A stretch of 58,612 bases of DNA from JBNJGT01 sp964473285 (GTDB taxonomy: Archaea > Nanobdellota > Nanobdellia > Woesearchaeales > JACJVW01), in assembly GCA_964473285.1 (NCBI GenBank), contig CAYYOI010000005.1:1-58612 (forward strand), written 5' to 3'. Every line of letters starts with the position of its first letter. The first letter of the stretch is position 1. Below are positions 1-8,500 of the stretch, piece after piece. The notes beneath the pieces were generated by a model. That model was given only the letters and a program-made list of their open reading frames with translations, had not been told where the DNA came from and made no database searches. Position numbers and translations under genes: made by a program.

Positions 1-136
1 TGTTGGTTTTTTCTATTAATTCAGGAGTAGTTAAAACTCATCGGAGATACTGAAAATAGAGCTTTTCAAAGAAATTACAAGCAAACAGACAGCCTAATAA
101 CCACCTCCTCATGCCCACTAAAGAATACTCGCCAAA
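1..136. other. non-coding left edge
   Basis: No convincing open reading frame or RNA is visible here. The stretch is AT-rich and ends in the promoter of the tRNA gene. Confidence 0.5.
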
Positions 137-147
137 ATATTTATAAA
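137..147 (+). promoter_or_regulatory. TATA box of the tRNA-Arg gene
   Basis: The sequence ATATTTATAAA is centred about 29 bases before the first base of the tRNA, the usual archaeal TATA spacing. The dys gene starts only 11 bases after the tRNA, so this promoter may drive both. Confidence 0.7.
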
Positions 148-171
148 CGGTTCAGGACCACTCTCACCTAC

Positions 172-246
172 GGGCCTGTAGCATAGCCTGGATAATGCGA
201 CGGCCTTCTAAGCCGTAGATCAAGGGTTCGAATCCCTTCAGGCCCG
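172..246 (+). tRNA. tRNA-Arg (anticodon TCT)
   Basis: The acceptor arms GGGCCTG and CAGGCCC pair perfectly. The D arm is closed by GCAT/ATGC. The anticodon stem ACGGC/GCCGT encloses the loop CTTCTAA, giving anticodon TCT, which reads AGA arginine codons. The T arm AAGGG-TTCGAAT-CCCTT is canonical. G at 246 is the discriminator; the CCA end is not encoded. No intron is seen. Confidence 0.95.
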
Positions 247-257
247 TTTTTGGAAAA

Positions 258-1196
258 ATGGTACATGTAAAGGATTTTCTATGGAAAAAGGGAATGACTG
301 TGAAGGACCTGGTGGATTCCTACAGTACAGTAGGTTTCCAGAGTGTTGAACTGGCAAGGGCAACCGAGACAATAATCAAGATGAAGAAAGCATCCGCAAA
401 GATCTTCTTCACCTTCACAAGCAACATGGTGACCTCAGGCCTGAGAGGCTTCTTTGCCCAGGTCATTGAAAAGGACATGGCAAACGTGATAGTGACCACT
501 GTAGGTGGCCTGGAAGAGGATATCATGAAAGCCAAAGGCGAGCAGTTCTCCCTTGGAAGCTTTGAGGCCGACGATGTGGAACTATATGAAAGCGGCATCA
601 ACAGGATAGGAAACATCATGGTCTCAAACGAGAGCTATGCAGAGTTCGAAGACTCGATAATCCCGATGCTTTCTGAGCTGTACAAGAAAAAGAACAGATG
701 GTCTGTATCAGAGATGCTCCATGAGATCGGTCTAATGCTGGATGACACCCATTCAGTTCTTTACCAGGCAGCAAAAAAAGATATTCCTATCTTCTGCCCT
801 GCAATTACAGACGGCGCTTTCGGGTTCCACCTCTACATGTTCCAGCAAAAGCATCCTGATTTCATAGTAGATGTAGTACAGGACTTCAAGAACATCCTGC
901 TTTCAACATCCCATGATGATATAAAAGGCCTGATATCCCTTGGAGGAAGCATATCAAAGCATCATGCAATACTTGCCTGCCTTCTAAACGGAGGCGTGGA
1001 TTACGCAGTATACCTGACCACTGCAAGCAAGACCTCAGGAAGCATGAGCGGTGCAACAACCAATGAAGCAAAGAGCTGGGGCAAGGTAAAGGACGATTCA
1101 GACTCTGCAACAGTGATAGGTGACGTCTCAATAACATTTCCCCTTATAATGATCAACGCCTTGGAAACCCTGACTGATGAAGGGATAATAGAATGA
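258..1196 (+). CDS. dys: deoxyhypusine synthase
   Basis: Transfers the aminobutyl group of spermidine to one lysine of aIF5A, the first step of hypusine formation; the target aIF5A is encoded at 54629-55030. At 312 residues it has the normal archaeal length. The catalytic signature NEAKSWGKV is at residues 269-277, with K276 matching the lysine that forms the enzyme-substrate intermediate in eukaryotic DHS. The N-terminal block VKDF..KKGMTVKDLV supports the start at 258 rather than the internal ATG at 294. No ribosome binding site precedes it and the tRNA ends 11 bases upstream, so it is either read through from the tRNA or nearly leaderless. The stop overlaps the start of the next gene by four bases, suggesting translational coupling. 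Confidence 0.95.
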   Translation: MVHVKDFLWKKGMTVKDLVDSYSTVGFQSVELARATETIIKMKKASAKIFFTFTSNMVTSGLRGFFAQVIEKDMANVIVTTVGGLEEDIMKAKGEQFSLGSFEADDVELYESGINRIGNIMVSNESYAEFEDSIIPMLSELYKKKNRWSVSEMLHEIGLMLDDTHSVLYQAAKKDIPIFCPAITDGAFGFHLYMFQQKHPDFIVDVVQDFKNILLSTSHDDIKGLISLGGSISKHHAILACLLNGGVDYAVYLTTASKTSGSMSGATTNEAKSWGKVKDDSDSATVIGDVSITFPLIMINALETLTDEGIIE

Positions 1197-2197
1197 GCCG
1201 CTTCATCATAAAAAAAAGTACAGTCCTGGACCAGTACAATAAGATTAAAGAACTTGCAGATACTGTTTCCTATTCTTTCAAGACAAACAATCATGTTGGC
1301 TACATCCTTCGTGAAGAGACAGATTGCTCATTCTCCATCCATTCAATAAAAAGCCTGGACCTCCTCAATTGCCCAGGAAGGATAATCTATTTTGCCCAGG
1401 GCTGGGATAAAGAAGAAGCATCCCATATCTACAATAAAGGTGTAAGAGACTTCGTGGTTGACAATGAAAAGGATCTACAGGTCCTCTTAGACCTAAAGCA
1501 ACCGCTTAACCTGATGCTCAGGATGCGCCTAAAAGAACATACTGTCCATACAGGCAAACACTTCGTATTCGGCTTCTACTCAGGTACTGTACAAAAACTG
1601 ATCCCGTCTCTTCATTCCGATCCCAACATAGAAAAGCTGGGCATTCATGTCCACCGGAAAACCCAAAACATCAGCGAGTGGTCACTGAAAAGCGAGATAG
1701 AGGACGTGTTCTCAGAGGAGACCCTCCAAAAGATAGACACCATAAATATTGGAGGAGGCATCCCAAGCACATATAAGAATTTCAGGGCAGAAGTCCTTGA
1801 AAAGATTTTTGCAAAGATTAAATCACTAAGAGACTGGCTTCAACAAAAAGGCATCAGGATGATAATCGAACCCGGTCGCTACATTGCAGCCCCTTCAGTA
1901 AGACTTGAGACAAAGATTCTCACTGTATACGAGAACAACATAATTGTTGACTGCTCAATATACAATGGAGCAATGGACACATTCGTAACAAACATCCGTC
2001 TTTTGATTGAAGGTGAAGGTGAAGGCGAACCTTATACGATAAAAGGCAAGACCCCTGATTCAATAGACATATTCAGGTACAAGGCCTACCTGAAAAATCC
2101 AAAACCAGGAGACACCCTAACTTTCCTCAATGCAGGAGCCTATACTTACTCCACAGACTTCTGCGGTCTTGACTCCATCCCTGTAGAAATTGATTAA
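1193..2197 (+). CDS. PLP-dependent decarboxylase, ornithine/arginine/diaminopimelate fold type III
   Basis: A 334-residue pyridoxal-phosphate decarboxylase of the alanine-racemase fold. Visible landmarks are the PLP lysine K30 in YSFKTN, IHVH in the barrel, the phosphate loop NIGGGIP, EPGRY, and the C-terminal GAYTYS. Where ornithine decarboxylases carry GPTCDSxD, this protein reads GKTPDSID, so the catalytic cysteine is a proline (P288). The four-base overlap with deoxyhypusine synthase suggests a role in polyamine supply, since spermidine is the donor for hypusine. The exact substrate (ornithine, arginine, lysine, carboxynorspermidine) cannot be read from sequence. It ends convergently with the ParA-like gene, overlapping by four bases. 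Confidence 0.8.
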   Translation: MSRFIIKKSTVLDQYNKIKELADTVSYSFKTNNHVGYILREETDCSFSIHSIKSLDLLNCPGRIIYFAQGWDKEEASHIYNKGVRDFVVDNEKDLQVLLDLKQPLNLMLRMRLKEHTVHTGKHFVFGFYSGTVQKLIPSLHSDPNIEKLGIHVHRKTQNISEWSLKSEIEDVFSEETLQKIDTINIGGGIPSTYKNFRAEVLEKIFAKIKSLRDWLQQKGIRMIIEPGRYIAAPSVRLETKILTVYENNIIVDCSIYNGAMDTFVTNIRLLIEGEGEGEPYTIKGKTPDSIDIFRYKAYLKNPKPGDTLTFLNAGAYTYSTDFCGLDSIPVEID

Positions 2198-2943
2198 TGT
2201 ACTGATTCCAGCTCTATTACCTTCTCAGTCAGCCGCATATAATCCTTTGCACCCCTTGAATGTTTTGCATGCTCATATATATTGACACCACACCCGGGAG
2301 ATTCCTTCAGTTTGCTGTTGATACTGATAGGAGTTACAACAAGCCCGTTATATCCCTTCTTCAATTCACTCAGGATTTTTATGCATGACTTGATACGCCT
2401 ATCATAAAGAGTAGGTATCACAAGAGATATCCTGAGATTATGCCCGAAGACCTCATTTATCTCATCAATCGTATGCTCCACTTTCCGCAACGCATCAAAA
2501 GCAAGATATTCGGTTGCAACAGGGATAAAAGCCTCGTTTGCAAAAAGCAGCGCATTCTGGTTCAATAGGTTTATCGAAGGCGGACAATCCACAATTATGT
2601 AATCATATTCATACAATCCTTCAAGACACCTTTTCAGGACCGTTTCTCGTCCTACTTTTCCACTAAGGATAAGTTCAGCCTGGGAAAGTGTACTGTTGCT
2701 TGGGATGACATGCAAGAAATCATTAACATGCACCATGCATTCCCTGGGATCAGCCCCCTCTACAAGCATGTGATACATGTTCTTCTCAGCATACAGGCAA
2801 AGATTAGTATTGACATTTCCCTGCGGATCAAGATCAAGGACAAGCACTTTCTTATTCTTTTGTGCCAGCCCTGCTGACAGGTTTATTACAGTCGTTGTCT
2901 TGCCTACGCCTCCCTTCTGGTTAATCACACACACTTTACGCAT
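2194..2943 (-). CDS. ParA/Soj/MinD-family ATPase
   Basis: A deviant Walker A motif, KGGVGKTTT, follows the N-terminal strand MRKVCVINQ, and IIVDCPPS is the switch II/Walker B region. These are hallmarks of ParA-type ATPases that position DNA or protein cargo. The start is placed at the ATG at 2943. An in-frame GTG three codons upstream is part of the ribosome binding site GAGGTG, which sits six bases before this ATG. No ParB partner is adjacent, so it may be an orphan ParA (chromosome or envelope positioning). About 249 residues, normal for the family. The RIO1 gene is divergent. Confidence 0.85.
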   Translation of the reverse strand: MRKVCVINQKGGVGKTTTVINLSAGLAQKNKKVLVLDLDPQGNVNTNLCLYAEKNMYHMLVEGADPRECMVHVNDFLHVIPSNSTLSQAELILSGKVGRETVLKRCLEGLYEYDYIIVDCPPSINLLNQNALLFANEAFIPVATEYLAFDALRKVEHTIDEINEVFGHNLRISLVIPTLYDRRIKSCIKILSELKKGYNGLVVTPISINSKLKESPGCGVNIYEHAKHSRGAKDYMRLTEKVIELESVH

Positions 2944-3014
2944 AAAAAGCACCTCACGTAACTACATGATAGTGGGTGTAAGCAACCCACATATAAAACT
3001 ATGCTTTTCAAAAC

Positions 3015-3023
3015 CTATAAATA
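3015..3023 (+). promoter_or_regulatory. TATA box of the RIO1 gene
   Basis: CTATAAATA is centred about 24 to 27 bases before the two possible ATG starts at 3043 and 3046, with no ribosome binding site between, implying a leaderless transcript. Confidence 0.65.
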
Positions 3024-3042
3024 AGCCAGAGCATTCATCAAT

Positions 3043-3750
3043 ATGATGTCACGTATAACCCGGGAGAAATTCAAGACATTCGGCAATGTTTTCGATGAAT
3101 TCACCCTCAGGAATCTCTTTAAGCTGGAAAGTCAGGGGCATTTTGAAGAGCTAAAAAGCCCTGTCAAGATAGGCAAGGAAGCTAATGTTTTCTCAGCCCG
3201 CACAAAAGAGAAGGATATCATCATCAAGATTTACCGCCTTGAAACCTGCGACTTCAAGCGAATGTATGATTACATTCAGCATGATTTGAGATACATCAAT
3301 GTCAAGCGTTCCCGCCGCCAGATCATCTTTGCCTGGACACAGCGCGAGTACCGCAACCTCCTCAAGGCAAGGGATGCAGGCGTAAAAGTACCCACACCCA
3401 TGGTATTCAAGGACAATATAATACTCATGGAACAGATTGGATACCCGGAACCTGCACCACCCTTAAAGGATGCTTACCCTGATGACCCTGACGCTTTCTT
3501 CAAAAAGATTGTAGAATACATGCGATTCCTATGGCAAAAAGCAGGACTTGTCCATGGCGACCTCTCCCATTTCAACATCCTCAACAACAACAGACCAGTA
3601 TTCATAGATTTCTCCCAGTCCCTCACCACAGAAAGCCCCATCGCGCGGGATTACCTCAGGCGTGATATAAAAAACATTGCCAACTTCTTCCAGAAGCTTC
3701 AACTGGAGATAGACCAGGAAGACATCTACAAGCAGATAACCCAACCCTGA
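3043..3750 (+). CDS. rio1: RIO1-type atypical serine kinase
   Basis: RIO kinases act in maturation of the small ribosomal subunit. The nucleotide loop GKEANVF, the helix-B lysine in IIIKIYRL, the catalytic loop LVHGDLSHFN and the metal-binding FIDFSQSL (in place of DFG) mark the RIO1 subfamily; QSL after the aspartate is typical of RIO1. At 235 residues it has the compact archaeal form, without the long C-terminal tail of eukaryotic RIO1. The first two codons are both ATG and either may be used. It is a single-gene transcript from its own TATA box. Confidence 0.92.
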   Translation: MMSRITREKFKTFGNVFDEFTLRNLFKLESQGHFEELKSPVKIGKEANVFSARTKEKDIIIKIYRLETCDFKRMYDYIQHDLRYINVKRSRRQIIFAWTQREYRNLLKARDAGVKVPTPMVFKDNIILMEQIGYPEPAPPLKDAYPDDPDAFFKKIVEYMRFLWQKAGLVHGDLSHFNILNNNRPVFIDFSQSLTTESPIARDYLRRDIKNIANFFQKLQLEIDQEDIYKQITQP

Positions 3751-3916
3751 TAACCTATACTATACAAAAAGACTCCAAAGATATATCTAAAACAATCTTC
3801 AAAAGCTATGAAAAATTATTCAAAAATTAAACAAAAAATTTATATTAACCAAAAGCAAAATATGCCTAAGATAAGGGAGATTTATAAATAATCAATTATT
3901 TCCTCATGAGGTAAAA
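3751..3916 (+). promoter_or_regulatory. AT-rich spacer with TATA box and ribosome binding site
   Basis: TTTATAAATA at 3881-3890 is a TATA box about 31 bases before the ATG at 3917. GAGGT at 3908-3912 is a ribosome binding site four bases before that ATG. The rest is AT-rich and without coding signal. Confidence 0.6.
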
Positions 3917-4150
3917 ATGACAAACAGATTAACATTCAATTCAAGCGCAAAAAAAGATATTCTGGGTTTTTTCGGTAAAGAGATCAATGAAGAAAGTTTT
4001 ATTATAGAGAAAGATACTCAAGAACCGGTTATAGGATTAGACGGAACCGAAGTCCATGAAGACGAGTTTGCAGGATTAAGAAAAGGATCAGAAATATTCC
4101 TCAAGAATGATTTGATTTCTATCATGAGATTAGCCGACGAAACAAGATAA
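3917..4150 (+). CDS. small conserved-looking protein of unknown function
   Basis: A 77-residue protein with a clear ribosome binding site (TGAGGTAAAAATG). I do not recognise the family. The central part (EPVIGLDGTEVHEDEFAG) and the C-terminal KGSEIFLKNDLISI look like a compact mixed alpha/beta fold with many acidic residues. One base separates its stop from the next ATG, so the two genes are almost certainly cotranscribed. Base composition is more AT-rich than the flanking housekeeping genes, which fits recent acquisition. A small regulator or antitoxin of the downstream protein is possible but unproven. Confidence 0.75.
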   Translation: MTNRLTFNSSAKKDILGFFGKEINEESFIIEKDTQEPVIGLDGTEVHEDEFAGLRKGSEIFLKNDLISIMRLADETR

Positions 4151-4151
4151 G

Positions 4152-4949
4152 ATGTTTTTTGAGAAACTAAAGACCTTTCTAGAAACAAGAATTAATATCA
4201 AAAATAATAATCTAATTAACCTTAACATAAATATAGAAAGGAACCCACAAAAAGAGGCAGTTGTAATAGACCACTCAAAATCCACATGTCACATTAATCT
4301 AGACAAATTGAATGATGAAGATATCAATAAATTAAGAGAGATTACTAAAGATTATATACAAGAAGACAACATACTTTTAGAAGAGAACGCTTTAGATCTC
4401 CTCCTAGAACTTTATCAATTCAAGAAATCATCAAACATTGCTCTAGAATTTTTCCAAGGTATAATCCCTCCAAAAGATTTTCAGACTCTACGGGCAGCCA
4501 TGTTTATCCGTCAGAGATTCAAAAAGGGACAACCAATAAGTGATCTCAAAAGAGATATAATCATGAGATTTGGGGATAGAGGAAAAAATATCTGCAACCT
4601 CACCACCGCAGGATACTTTGAAGAGTTTTTAATACCTCTTTATAACTCAGATAATAAAGAAACATTCGACGAGATATACAATGACTTAGTAGAGTCCTCT
4701 ATGCTTGCAATCTTTGTCAACTCTGGTATGTATGCAAAAGATATTCCTGGAGAAATTAAGCGTAAGATTAACATTTCAAAGAAATATGGGTTTAAGTTTA
4801 TCCATATACATGGGATTGGACAAAGAAATATCGACACCATCTATCAATTTATTGAGGAAAATAAGGAGACAGGTCTTTTTAATGTTGAAAAGATTCGCTA
4901 TTCTAACCCAAAAGAACATATCCTGATTGCTGAACTTATCCTGACTTGA
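4152..4949 (+). CDS. uncharacterised 265-residue protein, partner of the preceding small gene
   Basis: No family recognised. It has no signal peptide or membrane segment and is rich in Asn, Ile and Lys. The C-terminal half has alternating helices and strands, including KYGFKFIHIHGIGQ and a final predicted strand. The start is set by tight coupling to the 77-residue gene (one-base spacing). The pair has its own promoter, an AT-rich base composition unlike the neighbours, and no link to nearby pathways, so it looks like an accessory two-gene module, perhaps toxin-antitoxin or defence related. That is inference from context only. Confidence 0.8.
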   Translation: MFFEKLKTFLETRINIKNNNLINLNINIERNPQKEAVVIDHSKSTCHINLDKLNDEDINKLREITKDYIQEDNILLEENALDLLLELYQFKKSSNIALEFFQGIIPPKDFQTLRAAMFIRQRFKKGQPISDLKRDIIMRFGDRGKNICNLTTAGYFEEFLIPLYNSDNKETFDEIYNDLVESSMLAIFVNSGMYAKDIPGEIKRKINISKKYGFKFIHIHGIGQRNIDTIYQFIEENKETGLFNVEKIRYSNPKEHILIAELILT

Positions 4950-5010
4950 TTTCTTCTGACAATCTATCCTATTTTCATTTCTCCACAATTCTCACACAAA
5001 GATTTCAAAA

Positions 5011-5052
5011 GTTTTAAATAAGAGCGATACCAAAAGGTATACTGATTTTCAG
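5011..5052 (+). promoter_or_regulatory. promoter and two palindromes ahead of the AbrB/giant protein operon
   Basis: TTTTAAATA at 5012-5020 is a TATA box. The transcription start is expected near 5042. At that point lie two adjacent palindromes: ATACC-AAAA-GGTAT (5027-5040) and CTGA-TTT-TCAG (5042-5052). A dimeric regulator bound here would block initiation. Confidence 0.5.
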
Positions 5053-5055
5053 AAA

Positions 5056-5286
5056 ATGGATACAAATATAAGAAATTTTTTCGTAAAAAACTATCACAAT
5101 CAGGAAATACAACCTGAATTTCTTATAAACAGAGAATTCTACAGAATATCTAAAAAATTAGAAGAAAATAAGAAGACTTATCTGAAAATCAGAGAAAAAA
5201 ACCAAATATCAAATTTTTCCACTTCTAATTCAGAAAAAAATACTGAAAATCAGAATGAAAAAATACCCCCGTATTGTCCAGTGTGA
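5056..5286 (+). CDS. possible short leader protein (doubtful)
   Basis: An open frame of 76 codons begins 14 bases after the predicted transcription start and runs 32 bases into the AbrB-like gene. It has no ribosome binding site, is dominated by Asn, Lys and Glu, and resembles no family I know. It may be a real small gene of the AbrB/giant-protein transcript, or just an open stretch in AT-rich leader DNA. The leader also carries the two further CTGA-AAA-TCAG palindromes. Confidence 0.3.
   Translation: MDTNIRNFFVKNYHNQEIQPEFLINREFYRISKKLEENKKTYLKIREKNQISNFSTSNSEKNTENQNEKIPPYCPV
5182..5192. promoter_or_regulatory. palindromic site CTGAAAATCAG, internal copy
   Basis: Identical to the site at 5243-5253 and the reverse complement of the site at 5042-5052. 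The arms CTGA/TCAG are inverted repeats around AAA. Confidence 0.4.
5243..5253. promoter_or_regulatory. palindromic site CTGAAAATCAG next to the AbrB start
   Basis: This third copy ends one base before the ATG of the AbrB-like gene at 5255. Its position suggests autoregulation by that DNA-binding protein, by inference. Confidence 0.45.
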
Positions 5287-5545
5287 CAAAAGAGGACAGA
5301 TAGTCATACCAAAAGACATCAGAAACGAGCTCAAGATAGATGAAGGAAGCGGTTTCTGGATGTACACAGTGACTGATGAGGGTATCCTTCTCAAGAAGAT
5401 TGAGGATCCAAACCTTTCAGAATCAGACAACACGATTTCAGAACTTTCGGAAAAAGCGGAAAAAATAGACCTCAACAAAGCTAATCTCCACGACACAATA
5501 GAAAAATACAAAAAAACAAAAGACGGAAACCTTGATGTCATATGA
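5255..5545 (+). CDS. AbrB/MazE/SpoVT-type transcription regulator
   Basis: The N-terminal 45 residues carry the swapped-hairpin AbrB signature (VQCDKRGQIVIPKDIRNEL followed by EGSGFWMY and ILLKKI), which binds DNA as a dimer. The C-terminal half is charged and helical. The stop overlaps the ATG of the giant surface protein by four bases, so the regulator and the 4067-residue protein are translationally coupled. Three copies of a CTGA-N3-TCAG palindrome lie in the promoter and leader, candidate operators for autoregulation. An antitoxin role is unlikely because no toxin gene is next to it. Confidence 0.8.
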   Translation: MKKYPRIVQCDKRGQIVIPKDIRNELKIDEGSGFWMYTVTDEGILLKKIEDPNLSESDNTISELSEKAEKIDLNKANLHDTIEKYKKTKDGNLDVI

Positions 5546-8500
5546 ATAAGACCCTAGCCTTGACCCTGACTTTCATTTTCCTAGTTCTAGCTACTAATGC
5601 AATTGCTGAACCAATCCACACCCAGGTAGAGGTTGGAAAGCCTGTTCGCTGGGAAAAAACCATCGACCACGAAAAAGTAACCACCAAAGAGGTCGCTGTT
5701 AAAGTATCAGACCTTGCTGAGAACATAAAAGTAATCACAGAAGATTACCAGTCAGTCAAGGCATCAGTGAAAAACCCTGGCGCTTTCAGGAACATGGTAA
5801 CAGGCCTTGCAACAATAACAGGTTTTGCAGCAAAAGAGAACCTGGAGACTAAAGAAATACAATTCAACAAGACAGAAGACAAGAACTACAAGGTAGTCTA
5901 TGAGACAGAAGCCCCAAATATAGATGTAAGGACACAAAAAACTGGCAAGTCAATAAGAAAGGATATTTCCATCTCAAGCGATATCCATTACACTGACATC
6001 CTTAGCTATGTCGACGTCCCTGAAATGGAGAAGGATTCAATCAGGCTTTATCACCGCCAAGGCGGCTTGCTTTTCAACGAGCGAATTGAGATAACCAACA
6101 ATCCTGATTACAAGGTTGAATTCATGGACAGAAACGACAACGGCCTTATAGACAGGGTAAAATGGATAACCCCTCATCTTTCAACCCAGGAATTCGAGCT
6201 TGAAGGAAACCTCACAGTGATAGACCTGCAAAGCTACCCACTTGTGGAAGGCAACTGGACAGTCAGGTTTTTGACAGATGGCACGGATGACCTGACAATA
6301 GAAGCAGTCAACGGAACAGAGTACGGGACAGACCTGACACCACTAAGCATCAAATGCGGAGAAGAAGAGGTCCCCTTCCAGTTATCAGGCAATACAATCA
6401 CAGTACAGAATTATTCATGCAATGAAACAGCCAACCACACAGCCCAGGTCCATACCACAGGAAAGCATTACCAGTTAGTCTCCTTCAAAGGCGAAAGCCA
6501 GCTCGCACAAAACCAGGCAGAAAATGCCGAGATGGCATTCTTTGATGATAGTTCATATTCTACCCAGTATAGTGAAAGCAACCCAGTGAATCAAGGTGAT
6601 TCTGTATATGCACGCTTTAATTGGGAAGGAGGGGAATCACAGGACATCATCTTATTCAGGCAGGAAACCACAGAAGTATGTAGTTTTGGCACAACAAGCG
6701 GCTGCCTTCTCAACAGCGATGATGCTACTGCACCTGAAGAAGCAGGAGACTTCGTGGCAGACTCAGAATTTGACGGTTTTGCAAATACTCTTGAAGCAAC
6801 ATTAACTAATGGAACCTCTGAGGTCACAGTCACAAAAGATCTATATGTTAATCATCCTCCTGAAGTCACTACAAGTTTCAACCCCTCCACAGCAACATCA
6901 GCAGATGCAATAGACTGTATCATAGACATCAATGATATAGACCACAGCAGTGAAACCTACACCATAGATATAGAATGGAGGGTTGATGGCGCATCATACA
7001 CCAATGCCACTCGTACAGGTATAACAAGTTCGCAACATATTGAGACACTCCCTGAATCTGCAACCTCTCCTGGAGAAGATTGGTCCTGCAGGGCAGAAGT
7101 TACTGATATGGGAGGTATGACAGATTTTGATTCAGTCTCTTCAACCATCCAGCCAGCAGTTCTGGATATAGATCCAACAATTGACAGTATGGAACGCCTT
7201 ACAGAAGAAACCTTGCAGGCAATCGGAACCACTTCAACAACCTTTACCTGGACCATCACAAATCTTGAGGGCCCTGCCGACGGCCTTGAAATAATCTCTG
7301 CAACAGACCAGGAGGAAGTCACTGTAAGGGCGAATGATAACGGCCTCTACACCCTACAGGTAGAAGATGGGAACAATGATATAGCACGAATGAACATCAC
7401 CATAAACGATACACTTCCTCCTGAAGCAGTCAACACGATGGAAGCCCATGATATAAGAGGTGACCAGGGAGGGCACATTGAGATCAACTGGGACCCCTCC
7501 ACAAGTGAGGATGTTTATGGTTATTACATCTCAAGGTCTCAGAGTGAATCAGGCGGCACCAACGTAACCCCAAGGAATATCTCCAATCCTGGCTTTATCC
7601 GCCACTCTGATGGAGATTACTCCTACATCGATAATACCACAGATCATATTGATTATACCTATTGGGTGTACGCTTGTGATGATGTTGGTAATTGTGTATC
7701 AAGCACTGTTTCACGCCAGGCAAGATCAAATGCACAGCCCAGGATTCTTGAGGACAAGTTGGTCATTGACCCACAAAAACCAACTGCAAAAGATAATGTC
7801 ACAATGATAGTCTTTGCCTCAGACATCAACAATGAAAGCCTTGACATGTTCTACAACTGCTCTGTTACACAGTTTGACCCAGGAGGATCCAACTATAACG
7901 AGCATGGTGATGCATGGTGTTTTTACCTGGGAACCAACTCCACAAGCCAGTACGGAATAGAATTTGAGAATGCAACAACAGAATGTATAATCTCCATAGA
8001 TTCAGACCGCCTGACCAAGGCTGACAAGCTTTCCTGCACATTCCAGGCATATGACCAAATGGAAAACAGCAGTACTGCAAGCACAGACAGTTTCATCCCG
8101 ATACATAATACTCCTCCAGAAGCAAGTGATGTCACGATTATCCCTCAGAATCCAAACCAGAGCTCTGAGCTTTACTGTAATTATTCATACCATGATTTTA
8201 ATGATGACCCTGAAGACCCAGCACAGACAACATTCAGATGGTACATAAACAATGAAGGTCTCAATGATTTCGTTGAGGTAAAAGGATACACTGATCAGAC
8301 GATAAGTAACATATTCGACAAGGACGATGAAGTGAAATGCGCAGTTAAGGTTCATGATGACGACCAGAGCTGGATGGATGAGGATAATTTCTCAACACAA
8401 TTCTACGAATCAGAAGCAGTAAAGATAGTTGACAACGCGGTTCCCCAGATAATAGATTATGACAATACATACAAATCCCCGGAGAATCCAGCATTCATAG

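Noticed and set aside
2194..2943. ParA as evidence of a plasmid partition locus
   Set aside because: No ParB gene or centromere-like repeats nearby, and neighbours are chromosomal core genes.
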